64,000 nucleotides of DNA from Chitinophagales bacterium (GCA_020636545.1 JACJXS010000014.1:100954-164953); one strand, 5' to 3'; positions 28,757 through 39,083 are shown, counted from the stretch's first letter. A program made the numbers and translations. Notes: generated from the sequence alone by a model not told the origin.

Positions 28757-29962
28757 TTATGGAAATTTTGTAATCACTTCATCTATCACTTTAAAAACAG
28801 CTTCCCAACTATATTTTTCTTGAGCTAAAACTCTACTTTCTTTAGATATTGTTTTCCATTTATCTTCATCGTTTAAAAGCGTTTGAATAGCATTTATATA
28901 TGATTTCACATCATTTGCTATCATAATTTGTTTACCGTTTTCTACCATTAAGCCTTCTGCTCCAATATCTGAAGTAACACAAGGAATGCCACGATACATT
29001 GCAGAAATTACTTTTACTTTTATGCCGCTTCCAAAACGCAAAGGCACAATAAATAATTTGGCATTTTGAAAATAAGGCTCTACATTCTCAATAAATCCAG
29101 GAAAAATTATATTGTCAAATTGTTGTTTAAATTTTAGCAATCGCTTGTCTGGATTCTTGCCCATAATGGTTAAAGAAATTCCTTTATTTTCAGTACTTAA
29201 AGTTTGCCAAACATTATCCAAAAACCAAATTAAGCCGTCAATATTAGCTTCCCAAGTAAGTGTGCCAATATATAACAAATTCTTATTTTCTTTGTCAAAA
29301 ACTAATGGAGTTTGATGTAATAAACTATCATCGCCTAAATGGTATGTTTCAAAGAAATTATTATTGCGAACACCTATTCTTTTGAGTTCGACTTCATCAT
29401 TTGGCGATGCTAAAATATATTTTGCTTGATTACAATAAGTATGTTCTAATTTTCCTAACAAATAGAACTGTACAAACAATACTATTTTCTTGATAAAATT
29501 ACTTTCTACTTCAGCTGCACGTTTCCACATCACATATTCTGCATTGTGTTGATGCAAAATCGTTTTATGAAAATATTGCTTTGGAATGTATTGAAACATA
29601 TCGACATGATCGACTATAATGATGTCGTAATTAGCAAAAATAGTTTGAAGCAATTTGTCCAATTGCTTACTAAAATTTCTATAAAAAGAGATAGGTTTAA
29701 ATTGCAGATTGGCTTTCAAAATATTTATAGCATTTCTTTCAATATTTGATGGTACAGTAAAAAATTGCATTATATTCGGAATACTTGCTTTAAATTCCTC
29801 TAACAATTGAACATCTTCGCCTTTTAATAAAGATGCAAAATCTACATCATGTTGAGCAGCCAAATGAACCAACATTCTGTATGACTTTATAAATCCACCA
29901 CTATGCACAGGATAAGGTAATTGTGGCGTTAGGAATAATATTTTTTTACGTTGCTTAATCAT
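28757..29962 (-). CDS. Glycosyltransferase, GT4-like
   Basis: A 401-residue enzyme with two Rossmann-like halves. The N-terminal half begins KILFLTPQLPYPVHSGG. The C-terminal half has NLLYIGTLTWEANIDGLIWF, the donor-binding loop FIVPLRFGSGIKVKVISAM, GIPCVTSDIGAEGL and a final SWEAVF segment, all common to group 1 (GT4) transferases. Donor and acceptor are unknown. Its ATG overlaps the porin stop by 8 nt, making it the last gene of lpxK-porin-glycosyltransferase; a role in surface glycans is likely but inferred. Confidence 0.85.
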   Translation of the reverse strand: MIKQRKKILFLTPQLPYPVHSGGFIKSYRMLVHLAAQHDVDFASLLKGEDVQLLEEFKASIPNIMQFFTVPSNIERNAINILKANLQFKPISFYRNFSKQLDKLLQTIFANYDIIIVDHVDMFQYIPKQYFHKTILHQHNAEYVMWKRAAEVESNFIKKIVLFVQFYLLGKLEHTYCNQAKYILASPNDEVELKRIGVRNNNFFETYHLGDDSLLHQTPLVFDKENKNLLYIGTLTWEANIDGLIWFLDNVWQTLSTENKGISLTIMGKNPDKRLLKFKQQFDNIIFPGFIENVEPYFQNAKLFIVPLRFGSGIKVKVISAMYRGIPCVTSDIGAEGLMVENGKQIMIANDVKSYINAIQTLLNDEDKWKTISKESRVLAQEKYSWEAVFKVIDEVITKFP

Positions 29963-31862
29963 AAAATTGCCAATTTACACCAACTCGAAAGGTTCTATCT
30001 AAATAGCCATAATTGGGCGAAGTATAAATTCCTTTTTGCTTAAACATGCCTTGATTGGCGTGTTCCAATCGCATAAAAATAGTTGTCTTGCTTACATATA
30101 AATTAAAAAACACATCAAGTATTGGATAGAATTTCATGCGTTCTGTATTTTGAATATAAAATTCAGCTAGAGCTGGTTGATATTTTGGTGTATTAAAATT
30201 GGTATTATAACTAATATTGACACCCAAATGTGCGTTCAACTTACCACTTATCCAACCACCTTTATAGTAAAATGTTTCTAACATTGCAAAAGTTGGTAGC
30301 TTAATGATGTCTTTATTATTAAAGAATTGGACCCAAAAAGTATTACCTATATAAAAATTTTTAAACTCAAAATCTTTTCTAATTTGAACATTAAACGCAA
30401 TCAGATTTTTATTATATTGTTGTAATGTTGTTGCGGTATCATAGTAAATATAATTTTTGAGGATATGATTTTCAAAGTTGATATAAAACTTTTGTTTAGC
30501 CCAATTAAAAACTAAATTCGTTTGATTATGGAATGTTTTCTTGAAATTATTTTGCCATAAAAAATGATTTGAAACTAAAAAGTTTTCTTTTTCACTTGGT
30601 GAACGATGTTGAATTTTATTAGTCAATTCAATAGCAATTTCTTTATTTATAAAATAACTTGCACCTAAATCTACTTCAAAATCTCCAATATATTTTGGTG
30701 CAATATCAATCATTGCATTTGCAAAATATTGTAATTTAGATTGCTTGTTTTTGTTCTTTATTTCAGCAAAAAGTTTAATATCTGTAATGAACTTGTTATT
30801 ATAGAATTGCTTGTATTTAATCAAATCCAATTGAACACCAACCTTGTATAAAAATGGAATTTTAGTTGTACTATCAGCTACATTTTTAAAAGCTAGACTA
30901 TTACTGATATTCCAAGTTTTAGTAGCATCGTGTGTGGAATCTGTACTTAAATAATGTTGCTGAAAAAATGTTGAATCTTGTTTGTAGTTTTTAAACAAAT
31001 AGGTTTCCTTTTTATAAGAAAACTCATGTTCTAATGTATATCTTGGTGTAATTTTAGTTTGCTTTGTAGAATCATTTACTTCAACAATCTCTTTCTTCCC
31101 AAAATGAATATCTTGGATAAAAAATACATTTTTTTCAGTATATTTTTGAGTTGCCGTTTGTAAATTTACATCAGCAAATTGCTTATTTTTTTTCCCTTTA
31201 TATATAGCATCATTGTAAATATTTCCAACTGCCCAACCTCCATTTTCTTGATTTTTTACATTATTGAATAAGAATACAGATTTTATTTCATAACGATTAC
31301 TTTTGCTTCTGTACCAATTATTCAAACTAAAATTATTATAAACACTTTCTTGCAATTTTGCTTGCCCTTTAAAACTATTTCTTCTATAATATAAACCAAA
31401 ATTAACTTGTGGATTTACATTCATTGAAAAGTCAGCACCACCAGTAATTTCTTCCTTTGCACCAAAAATAAAATCTAAGTCTGTATAAGGTGTTTTTGTA
31501 TCAAAAAATTGAATATCTAATTTATTTCGTTTATACAAATCAAAGCTATTATATCCACTTGAAAATCCAATATTTCTATTGTACTGAAACATCAAAGGAT
31601 AATAAGCTGTTCCATAATTTCCTAAATTATAATAGGGTACTGATTGTTTTTCGGTTACATTATAACGATGAAAATTATGGTTATTAGAATCTAGCTTTCG
31701 AAGCTCATCATTATCTAACGTAATATATTTTGTATCGTATCGAAGAATAGGATTAGGTGTCGTAATACGAGTTTGTGCATTTGCATTGAAAGCAAATAAA
31801 AAGCTAATCATCAAAAAACCTAGCACATTTTGACACATTTTACAAAAATACACTTTATGCAT
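29955..31862 (-). CDS. Putative outer-membrane porin (Porin_10-like)
   Basis: A 635-residue protein with a signal peptide ending FAFNANAQ and a long run of alternating aromatic and polar residues typical of a beta-barrel. The C-terminus ends RVGVNWQFYD, a typical outer-membrane ending. It fits the Bacteroidota putative-porin family (Porin_10), but substrate and pore size are unknown. The ATG at 31862 overlaps the lpxK stop by one base (TGATG); a frame extension to TTG at 31865 adds one residue and is less likely. Confidence 0.78.
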   Translation of the reverse strand: MHKVYFCKMCQNVLGFLMISFLFAFNANAQTRITTPNPILRYDTKYITLDNDELRKLDSNNHNFHRYNVTEKQSVPYYNLGNYGTAYYPLMFQYNRNIGFSSGYNSFDLYKRNKLDIQFFDTKTPYTDLDFIFGAKEEITGGADFSMNVNPQVNFGLYYRRNSFKGQAKLQESVYNNFSLNNWYRSKSNRYEIKSVFLFNNVKNQENGGWAVGNIYNDAIYKGKKNKQFADVNLQTATQKYTEKNVFFIQDIHFGKKEIVEVNDSTKQTKITPRYTLEHEFSYKKETYLFKNYKQDSTFFQQHYLSTDSTHDATKTWNISNSLAFKNVADSTTKIPFLYKVGVQLDLIKYKQFYNNKFITDIKLFAEIKNKNKQSKLQYFANAMIDIAPKYIGDFEVDLGASYFINKEIAIELTNKIQHRSPSEKENFLVSNHFLWQNNFKKTFHNQTNLVFNWAKQKFYINFENHILKNYIYYDTATTLQQYNKNLIAFNVQIRKDFEFKNFYIGNTFWVQFFNNKDIIKLPTFAMLETFYYKGGWISGKLNAHLGVNISYNTNFNTPKYQPALAEFYIQNTERMKFYPILDVFFNLYVSKTTIFMRLEHANQGMFKQKGIYTSPNYGYLDRTFRVGVNWQFYD

Positions 31863-32911
31863 CAATTAGTTTCAGTATTGGTTTGGAAATAATAGTCTAA
31901 ATATTGATGTATTAATTCATCAAAAGAGGCATTATCTATCGAAGATATTTCTAATTGAATTGGTTGCACCCATACATTGATTTGTTTGCTTTCAAACCAA
32001 GTTTTAAAAGGGAATAATTTTACAGCATCTTTTTCAGTAGTTATCCAATTGTTCGTTTTAATTTCAGCATACATATCTTCAAAATCTTTGATAGAATAAG
32101 CATGATGGTCATCAAACTGAAAATGAAAAATTCTAAATTTTGGATTTAAGTATTGAAAAATAGATTCAGCATTTGCAATTCCTGTAAATAAAATATATGG
32201 ATTTTCATCTGCATTTGGAACTATATTATAAAACAGAGCATATAGGTTTCTATATTTAATTTTAGCAAAGAATACTTTTTGATTGGGCAATGCTTCTATT
32301 TTATGAATACAAGTTTGCATATCCACTTTGCTTATATTATCAGGACACTTATTTACAATGATAATATCTGCACGTTTGTAGCCTTCTTTAGGTTCTCTCA
32401 AAGTACCTAATGGTAAGATTTTATCGGACCAAAAAGGCTGTTGATAATCAGTCATTAAAATATTAAGCTGTGCTTGTACACTCAGATGCTGAAACCCATC
32501 ATCCATAAGTATAATTTGTGTTTGTGGTGCATCGCTTAAAAGATGTGGAATGGCATAAATTCTTTCTTCTCCCACTGCAATTTCTATTTGTGGGTGTTTT
32601 AACTTTAAAAGTAAAGGCTCATCTCCTACTTCAGTTGCTGTATGCTTTGCTTTTAAACGGATAAAACCTTTGGTTTTTCTTTTATAACCTCGACTAATAA
32701 TGCCTATTGCAAATTGATTTTCTAAAAGTGTACATAAATAATCTACCATTGGTGTTTTCCCTGTCCCACCAACACTCAAATTTCCAACACAAATAATTGG
32801 AATATCAAACGATGTTTGACCTAAAAAATGATGTTTATACAATCTAAATCTAAAGCGAATTATTGCTTCGTAAATTATGGCAATGATATATTTTAGTGGC
32901 TTTAGCAACAT
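31862..32911 (-). CDS. lpxK: Tetraacyldisaccharide 4'-kinase
   Basis: Inner-membrane kinase that phosphorylates the 4' position of the lipid A precursor, forming lipid IVA. The 349-residue protein has an N-terminal membrane-associated helix, the P-loop GNLSVGGTGKTP (43-54), ISRGYKRK, VGDEPLLL and DDGFQH. It shows that this organism makes lipopolysaccharide-type lipid A. It is the first gene of a tightly overlapping set with the porin and glycosyltransferase. Confidence 0.93.
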   Translation of the reverse strand: MLLKPLKYIIAIIYEAIIRFRFRLYKHHFLGQTSFDIPIICVGNLSVGGTGKTPMVDYLCTLLENQFAIGIISRGYKRKTKGFIRLKAKHTATEVGDEPLLLKLKHPQIEIAVGEERIYAIPHLLSDAPQTQIILMDDGFQHLSVQAQLNILMTDYQQPFWSDKILPLGTLREPKEGYKRADIIIVNKCPDNISKVDMQTCIHKIEALPNQKVFFAKIKYRNLYALFYNIVPNADENPYILFTGIANAESIFQYLNPKFRIFHFQFDDHHAYSIKDFEDMYAEIKTNNWITTEKDAVKLFPFKTWFESKQINVWVQPIQLEISSIDNASFDELIHQYLDYYFQTNTETN

Positions 32912-32966
32912 ATTATGCTGTCCAAAATAACACTAAAAATGTTATTTATTATTTAAAAAAATAAAA

Positions 32967-33734
32967 CTATGCGATTTCTTCAGCAGAAAGTTCAACATCA
33001 TCTTTTACACCGTATAAAATTCTTCCGCAGTGTTCACAAGAGATGATACGTTTTTTAGTACGAATTTCTGCTTGAGTTTGTGCTGGTACAAATCCAAAGC
33101 AACCACCACAAGCATTACGTTCAACATTGACAACTGCCAATCCATTTTTATAATTCTTACGAATTCTTGTATATGCAGTTAATAATCTTTCTTCAATATG
33201 TGTTTCTAATTCTGATGCTTGTGCACTTAATTCTTTTTCTTCCTTCTCTGTTTCTTCAATAATATGTGAAAGCTCTTTCTTTTTAGAATTTAAGTTAGAG
33301 ATTTTTTGAGCGTGTTTAGCTTCTGCCTCTTCCAAACTAGTTTTTGAACTTTCTAAAGAAAAAGTTGCATCTTTAATTTTCTTTTCAGCCAATTGGATTT
33401 CTAATTTTTGCAACTCTACTTCCTTATTCAAAGCATCGTACTCTCTATTATTTTTTACGTTAGTCAATTTCTTATCATACTTTGCAATCAAGTTAGTAGC
33501 ATCTTTTATAGTTTGCTTTCTTTGAGCAATGTTATCCTCTGTTTCTTTTAGTTCATTTCCAATTTTAGTAATTCTTTTTTCTAAACCAGAAATTTCATTT
33601 TCCAAATCTTCTACCTCAATTGGTAATTCTCCTTTTAAAACTTTAATTTGGTCGATTTTAGAATGAATAGCTTGTAATCCTGCTAATTGTTCTAATTTAT
33701 CAGTAACCCCTGTAAGTTCTTTCTTCTTTGCCAT
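32967..33734 (-). CDS. Coiled-coil protein with C4 zinc ribbon
   Basis: A 255-residue protein with a long coiled coil (about residues 15-190, rich in Lys, Glu and Leu) followed by a zinc ribbon with Cys-x-x-Cys pairs (ACGGCFG and SCEHCGRIL). This architecture is the C4-type zinc ribbon family (formerly DUF164, CT398-like). Function is not settled. It begins 1 nt after the nif3-like gene, a pairing often kept in Bacteroidota. Confidence 0.85.
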   Translation of the reverse strand: MAKKKELTGVTDKLEQLAGLQAIHSKIDQIKVLKGELPIEVEDLENEISGLEKRITKIGNELKETEDNIAQRKQTIKDATNLIAKYDKKLTNVKNNREYDALNKEVELQKLEIQLAEKKIKDATFSLESSKTSLEEAEAKHAQKISNLNSKKKELSHIIEETEKEEKELSAQASELETHIEERLLTAYTRIRKNYKNGLAVVNVERNACGGCFGFVPAQTQAEIRTKKRIISCEHCGRILYGVKDDVELSAEEIA

Positions 33735-33735
33735 T

Positions 33736-34830
33736 TTATATATAATTTATTGGATTGGTATTATTTTCCGAAATTTGAATGGCAAAATTACGAAATTTTT
33801 TTGTTAAAATATCAAGAAATATTTCAGAAGTAAATTGCTCACTCTCATAATGTCCAATATCCATTATAATTATTTGATTATCAGCATCAAAGAATTTATG
33901 ATAAGTAAAATCACCTGAAATAAAAACATCTGCTTGATGAGCAATAGCATCTCCTAACAAGAAATTTCCAGCTCCACCACACCACGCTACTTTTTGAATC
34001 GGCTTATTTTGAAGTGCTGTGTATCTAATACATTTTGTATTCAATTGTTGTTTTACAAAATATAAAAAATCAGTTTCATTCATTGGTTTATCTAATTCGC
34101 CTATCATACCAGAACCAATTGTTTGGTTCTTATTATCTATTGTAATAATTTCATAAGCAACTTCTTCATAAGGATGATTTTGAAATAAAGTATTTAAAAT
34201 TTTTTGTTCTAAATGAAAAGGAAATAACACTTCTAACTTATCTTCATTTTGAGTATGACGCTCTAGTTTTTTTCCTAGTGTTGGATTTGCATTTTCGTTT
34301 GGCAAAAATGTTCCTTTACCATTGATTGTAAAACTACATTCGCTATAATTTCCAATATTTCCTGCTCCAGCTTCAAATAGTTTTTGTGCTACATTTTGTG
34401 TATGTGTTGTAGGAATATAGGTATAAAGTTTTTTAAGTACTTTACTTTTAGGCTGAAGTATTTTTGAGTTTTTAATACCTAATTTTTCGCCTATCCTAGC
34501 ATTCACACCATTTTGCATATTATCCAAATTCGTGTGTGCAGCATAAATCGCAATATCATTTTTTATTGCTTTAATAATAATACGTTCAATATAATTTTTT
34601 CCTACAATCTGTTTAATTCCACTAAAAATTATTGGATGATGTGCCACCACTAAATTCATATTTTTGGCAATTGCTTCATCAATTACTGACTCTATACTAT
34701 CCAAGCAAATAAGAACTCCTGTACATTCATTTTTTGCATTGCCAATTATTAAACCAGCATTATCATAAGACTCTTGATAACTTTTAGGTGCAAAATCTTC
34801 TATGCAAGCAATAATATCAGCAATTTTCAT
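33736..34830 (-). CDS. Nif3-like dinuclear metal-centre protein
   Basis: A 364-residue member of the NIF3/YbgI family (sometimes named GTP cyclohydrolase 1 type 2), which forms toroidal hexamers binding two metals. Metal-ligand motifs are VVAHHPIIFSG near residue 65, YAAHTNLDNM near 100 and the C-terminal DIGHYESE. At 364 residues it contains the extra middle PII-like domain (about 130-240) of the long form. The biological reaction is unknown. It is co-transcribed with the zinc-ribbon gene. Confidence 0.9.
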   Translation of the reverse strand: MKIADIIACIEDFAPKSYQESYDNAGLIIGNAKNECTGVLICLDSIESVIDEAIAKNMNLVVAHHPIIFSGIKQIVGKNYIERIIIKAIKNDIAIYAAHTNLDNMQNGVNARIGEKLGIKNSKILQPKSKVLKKLYTYIPTTHTQNVAQKLFEAGAGNIGNYSECSFTINGKGTFLPNENANPTLGKKLERHTQNEDKLEVLFPFHLEQKILNTLFQNHPYEEVAYEIITIDNKNQTIGSGMIGELDKPMNETDFLYFVKQQLNTKCIRYTALQNKPIQKVAWCGGAGNFLLGDAIAHQADVFISGDFTYHKFFDADNQIIIMDIGHYESEQFTSEIFLDILTKKFRNFAIQISENNTNPINYI

Positions 34831-34919
34831 TTCTCTATTAATTTAGATGTAAATTTAAGAAAATAAACTTATGTCCAATAAATAATCCTCCTAGCACTAT
34901 TCAAAAATTAAAAGAATGA

Positions 34920-34927
34920 TATATTTG
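34920..34927 (+). promoter_or_regulatory. Putative -7 element for the acyltransferase gene
   Basis: TATATTTG matches TAnnTTTG exactly, 30 nt before the ATG at 34958. No -33 TTTG is obvious. Confidence 0.42.
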
Positions 34928-34957
34928 TAAACAAGATTACTATAAATCAAATCATAA

Positions 34958-35851
34958 ATGATAAAAAAGACAATTGGCTATATCACAATAATATTTATTA
35001 AGATAATGTCTTTTCTATCTAATCATTTTTTTGGAATAATAAGTTATTTAATCTATATACTCATTTATAAAATAATAAAATATCGAGTAACCACCGTAAG
35101 GATTAATTTAATGACTGCATTTTCGGATAAAAGTAGTTATGAATTAAAGCAAATTGAAAAGCAATTTTATAAATACTTTGCCCATTTAATATCCCAAAAT
35201 TTACAATCCTATTCTTTTAAGGAACACCAAGTAAAAAAATATATTTGGTTACACCACGACGCAAAACAATTAATTTGGGCTTTAGAAAAAAATAATCAGC
35301 CAATTTTTATTGTTACTTCTCATTTTGGAAATTGGGAATTATCGGTATTTTTAGCCGCCATGGAAACTAGGTTCAAAACCTATGGTATCTATCAAAAATT
35401 AAGCAACCAAACAATAGATAGATTCGTTAAGAAAAATAGAGCCAAATTTGGAATAGAATTGATTGAAACTAAACTTATCAAAAATATATTTAAAAATTTA
35501 GACAATAATAATTCTATGTTTTGCTTTGTTGCCGACCAAACTCCTGTTGCTGTGAATAAAGCTACTTGGATTAATTTCTTTGGAGTGGAAACACCATTTT
35601 ACAATGGCTATGCTCATTTAGCACAAAAAATTAATGCCGTCATTTTATATGCCTCTATTGAGCCTATCAACAATACACATTTTGAAATCAAGCTAAAGGA
35701 AATTACAAAAAATTCTGCTAACGAAAGTATTGAAAATATTGTTGATGGATTTGCTAAAAATTTGGAACAAGATATAAAAAAACAACCCGCATATTGGCTT
35801 TGGACACACCGCAGATGGAAACGTGCTGATATAATTTATTATGATAAATAA
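34958..35851 (+). CDS. Lipid A acyltransferase family protein (LpxL/HtrB-like)
   Basis: A 297-residue protein with an N-terminal membrane helix and the H-x4-E catalytic motif as His122-F-G-N-W-Glu127, followed by FVADQTP and near the C-terminus YWLWTHRRWKR. These are the marks of the LpxL/LpxM lauroyl/myristoyl acyltransferase family, which adds secondary acyl chains to lipid A; Bacteroidota members may also work on other lipids such as ornithine lipids. It is followed on the same strand by a fatty acid desaturase. Confidence 0.85.
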   Translation: MIKKTIGYITIIFIKIMSFLSNHFFGIISYLIYILIYKIIKYRVTTVRINLMTAFSDKSSYELKQIEKQFYKYFAHLISQNLQSYSFKEHQVKKYIWLHHDAKQLIWALEKNNQPIFIVTSHFGNWELSVFLAAMETRFKTYGIYQKLSNQTIDRFVKKNRAKFGIELIETKLIKNIFKNLDNNNSMFCFVADQTPVAVNKATWINFFGVETPFYNGYAHLAQKINAVILYASIEPINNTHFEIKLKEITKNSANESIENIVDGFAKNLEQDIKKQPAYWLWTHRRWKRADIIYYDK

Positions 35852-35945
35852 TTCAATGACCTTGACATTGTGATTGAGTGCATAATGATTTGTTATATTC
35901 TTATTAATTAAAGAAATAAACAACATTAGACTACACAAGATTGCT

Positions 35946-35953
35946 TATTTTTG
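35946..35953 (+). promoter_or_regulatory. Putative -7 element for the desaturase gene
   Basis: TATTTTTG, an exact TAnnTTTG match, lies 27 nt before the chosen ATG at 35981. It also argues against the upstream TTG start, which it overlaps. Confidence 0.45.
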
Positions 35954-35980
35954 TATAGTCTAAATAACAAGCACAAACTA

Positions 35981-37039
35981 ATGAAACACTTTAACTCACA
36001 ACAAATATTAGATGATTTGAAAAATTGGCAATCTATGGTAAAGAAATACCAAGTTCCTAATACAAAAGAAGCTATTATTCAAATGGCAAATAGTTTTTCA
36101 TTTTATGTTCTTTTATTAGGTTTGCAATTTTACTTATATGAAAAATCTTTCTTTTGGTCTGCATTAGTTGCTCTATTAAATGGCTTTATTCTTTCAAGAA
36201 TTTTTATTATTCAACACGATTGTGGACACAGTTCATTTTTAAAAAGCAAGAAAGCCAATACGATTATTGGCACAATTTGTAGTATTTGCACATTAATTCC
36301 ATATAAATATTGGGCAAAAAATCACGGATTTCACCATGCACACAACGGACAATTAGAAGTAAGTGATATTGGAGATGTTGATTGTATGACTGTAGAAGAA
36401 TATGTGAAAGCAAATTGGAAAACTAAAATTTATTATCGTGTATATAGAAACCCATTTTATCTATTTACAATTGGTGGCTTTATATATGTTGTAGTATATA
36501 ATCGTTTTGCTTTTTCAAATTTAAGTTATTTCAAAAAAGTAAAAAACAATGTAAATATTAGTAATGCTATATTTATTATTACTTACGCAATTGCTGCTTA
36601 TATATTAGGTCCTGAAAGATTTCTAGTGGTTCAATTTACTAATTTATTCTTTTTTGGAATTTATGCTTTATGGTTTTTTTATATTCAACATCAATACGAA
36701 TTTATTTATAAAAGTGGAAAAGAAAACTGGAATTATGTTGTTGCAGCAATAAAAGGGACAACCTATTACAAATTACCAAGGATTTTCCATTGGTTATCTG
36801 GCAATATCGGTTATCACCATATACACCATTTGAGTTCTTCTATTCCAAATTATAATTTAAGAAAATGCCACCAGGAAAATCCAATTTTAGCTAAACACAC
36901 CAATACAATTACATTTTGGCAAAGTTTAAAAACAATCCATTCTAATCTTTGGGATGAAGAGCAAAAGAAAATGATTTCTTTTAAAGAATATTCAAGAAGA
37001 AAGAAATTAGCAAAGCAAATGGCTTTGAAGGCTCAATAA
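35981..37039 (+). CDS. Membrane fatty acid desaturase
   Basis: A 352-residue membrane di-iron desaturase. The three histidine boxes are HDCGH (79-83), HGFHHAH (115-121) and YHHIHH near residue 275, with membrane helices between boxes two and three. The pattern is of the acyl-lipid desaturase family; position specificity cannot be read. I use the ATG at 35981 because the upstream TTG extension overlaps a promoter motif. With the preceding acyltransferase it suggests adjustment of membrane lipid acyl chains. Confidence 0.88.
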   Translation: MKHFNSQQILDDLKNWQSMVKKYQVPNTKEAIIQMANSFSFYVLLLGLQFYLYEKSFFWSALVALLNGFILSRIFIIQHDCGHSSFLKSKKANTIIGTICSICTLIPYKYWAKNHGFHHAHNGQLEVSDIGDVDCMTVEEYVKANWKTKIYYRVYRNPFYLFTIGGFIYVVVYNRFAFSNLSYFKKVKNNVNISNAIFIITYAIAAYILGPERFLVVQFTNLFFFGIYALWFFYIQHQYEFIYKSGKENWNYVVAAIKGTTYYKLPRIFHWLSGNIGYHHIHHLSSSIPNYNLRKCHQENPILAKHTNTITFWQSLKTIHSNLWDEEQKKMISFKEYSRRKKLAKQMALKAQ

Positions 37040-37485
37040 TTTTGAGCTAAAAGTTAGTGAAATACTACAAAGATTAAAGAATTTTTCAACTATTTTTCTG
37101 TATAATGCCATAATTTGAATTCCTAGAATTCTGAGGCAATTCTGATTAATCTTACAAACTTGTTCTAACTAAAGCTATACAAATTTGGATACTAAATATT
37201 CGAATACAATAATCTATTCGATTCTTCAGAAATGCTAATGTCTCTCCAATATCTAAAAACTCCATTTTTTACAAGTGGATTCCAATGCAAAAGTCAAATT
37301 ATAAAAATTGTTGAAGTTTTAATAATTTTCACACCGTAATTATAACACTTACAATAGGGATTATAAATGAGTGTAAGAATATTAAATGAATTTAGCTTTA
37401 AATTTAGAATAATGAGTACCTCAAAACGACTTTTATATAATACTATTAATTCTAAAATGGAATTGCCTCTATTCCTCTCAAATAA
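37040..37485. other. Intergenic, no gene seen
   Basis: This stretch of about 446 bp between convergent genes has no convincing coding sequence on either strand, no tRNA-like fold and no repeat that I can see. Only short unlikely frames occur. Confidence 0.5.
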
Positions 37486-37520
37486 AAAGAGGCTGTCCAA
37501 TAATTTCGGACAGCCTCTTT
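37486..37520. terminator. Strong terminator after the PorP/SprF-OmpA gene
   Basis: Perfect 13-base arms AAAGAGGCTGTCC (37486-37498) and GGACAGCCTCTTT (37508-37520) with a nine-base loop. On the minus strand it follows the stop by 21 nt and ends in a T-run. The same hairpin recurs near 63524 and, in shorter form, near 59900. Confidence 0.88.
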
Positions 37521-37541
37521 ATTTTCACTAACAAACAACAA

Positions 37542-39083
37542 CTATTCTCCAGCTAAGTAGATATCTACTCTTCTGTTTTTTGCTTTGTCTGCCTCATTAT
37601 CTTGTTTGTCTGTTACCCAACTGTTTTCTCCATATGGTAACAATAAAATTCTCTGTGATATACCTACGCCCTCTAAATATTTCTTAACAGCATCACTTCT
37701 TTTTGCTGAAAGTGCTAAGTTATAATCTGTCGCTCCTTCTTGTGAAGCATTGCCTGCTAAATAAATAAAGTAATTACCTTTCATTCCTGCTAATTTTGAT
37801 TTGAAAGCATCTAAACTCGCTTTTGCCTCAGCAGTTAATTCAGACTTATCATTCTCAAAATAAATAGAACCAAATTTCTTAAACACGATATTATCTAATC
37901 TACTCGCAATCTCTTTTATATTATCTTCCTGTGCATTTAATTTCTCAAAGGCCTCTTTTATAGAATTATCCGCATTCTTCACTTGATCTGCTAAATCATT
38001 TCCTTTATCCATTGCCTCTATTGCTTTTGAACCAACTTCATCTGTCTTTTGATTTAATTTAGCTATATCATCTTCTACTTTCTTCTTGTTTCTTTCATAT
38101 TCAGACTTATCGACTTTCTTCGCTAAATTACACTGTATCGTAACTTCATGTGTATACCCAAAATTTGATCTTACATCTTTCATCGGCATCTCAAATGAAT
38201 AGAATAAATTCACTCTTTCCTTAATTCCAGCTCCTGCTGTAACATGGAATCCTGCTGAGTTTGTTTTAATAAATCCACCATAACCACCTCCTGTTCTATA
38301 ACCTGCTCCCAACCAAACTAATTGCTTATAACCAAACATTACATTCAAATCAATTTGTGGGTCTATTGATTTATACTTTCTAAACATTAAGGATGGTGTT
38401 ATCATCCAAGTCTTTTTGTCCTTGCCTCCAAATCTTGCTTCATAACTTGCAAGTACTAAATATTCTCTTTCATAATGAAACATACTTGTTTCCTTATTCA
38501 TTCCGTTTCCTCTAAACTTAGCTTTACCATTTAGCAATTGAGGCACTGAAAAACCAACATTTAAACCTTTGAAGTGATAGTTGATACCTAATGATAAATC
38601 AAAATTTGTAGCTCTAGAATTATTCGTTACAGCTGCATTATCATTAAAAATTCCATCTGTTGTAATTGCATCTGTAAAATTAAACTTTTGTGAGATAATT
38701 CCTGCTTGAATACCAAAATTCAAACCATGATTCTTTTCTTTATTAAATGGCAATCTATAGTTATATGTAAAACTTGCCATCGTATTCATAATATGCTTAC
38801 CTACTCTATCATGTGTAAGTGAAGCTCCAAGAGCCATATTTGATTCCTTAATTCTAGAATCCCATGTCGCATTTCCTGTAACTGGTCCATAAGGTATTCT
38901 ATCCCATTGCTTTCTAAATCCTAGATTTATCACGCCACCATCAGGGTTATCTCCTGCTCTTGCTGGATTGTATAAAAAAGGATTTATTGTATAATTATTA
39001 TATACTGGTGTTTGCTGAGCTTTTGAAACAACAAAAGTTAAGCTCAAAAACAAACATGTGATTAAATATTTAATTGATTTCAT
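37542..39083 (-). CDS. PorP/SprF family protein fused to an OmpA domain
   Basis: A 513-residue outer-membrane protein. After a signal peptide ending SKAQ, residues about 23-325 form a PorP/SprF barrel (PVYNNYTINPFLYNPARAG near the start is diagnostic). A charged coiled coil follows (about 325-405), then a C-terminal OmpA domain (about 410-510) with IYFENDKSEL, LAGNASQEG and NRRVDIYLAGE, which should bind peptidoglycan. SprF is needed for secretion and surface localisation of the adhesin SprB in Flavobacterium; here the gene follows a giant type B adhesin gene by 43 nt, so it is its likely dedicated partner. The OmpA fusion would tie that partner to the cell wall. Confidence 0.87.
   Translation of the reverse strand: MKSIKYLITCLFLSLTFVVSKAQQTPVYNNYTINPFLYNPARAGDNPDGGVINLGFRKQWDRIPYGPVTGNATWDSRIKESNMALGASLTHDRVGKHIMNTMASFTYNYRLPFNKEKNHGLNFGIQAGIISQKFNFTDAITTDGIFNDNAAVTNNSRATNFDLSLGINYHFKGLNVGFSVPQLLNGKAKFRGNGMNKETSMFHYEREYLVLASYEARFGGKDKKTWMITPSLMFRKYKSIDPQIDLNVMFGYKQLVWLGAGYRTGGGYGGFIKTNSAGFHVTAGAGIKERVNLFYSFEMPMKDVRSNFGYTHEVTIQCNLAKKVDKSEYERNKKKVEDDIAKLNQKTDEVGSKAIEAMDKGNDLADQVKNADNSIKEAFEKLNAQEDNIKEIASRLDNIVFKKFGSIYFENDKSELTAEAKASLDAFKSKLAGMKGNYFIYLAGNASQEGATDYNLALSAKRSDAVKKYLEGVGISQRILLLPYGENSWVTDKQDNEADKAKNRRVDIYLAGE

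Noticed and set aside
31863..31865. TTG start for the porin gene
   Set aside because: It would add one residue only, while the next codon is an ATG that overlaps the lpxK stop as TGATG, a common coupling arrangement.
37040..37485. Non-coding RNA in the intergenic gap
   Set aside because: I saw no stable fold or promoter motif to support one; absence of a gene is all that can be stated.
37294..37500. A 68-codon minus-strand frame in the long intergenic gap
   Set aside because: It runs through the terminator hairpin, has no promoter or family features, and has the composition of non-coding DNA.
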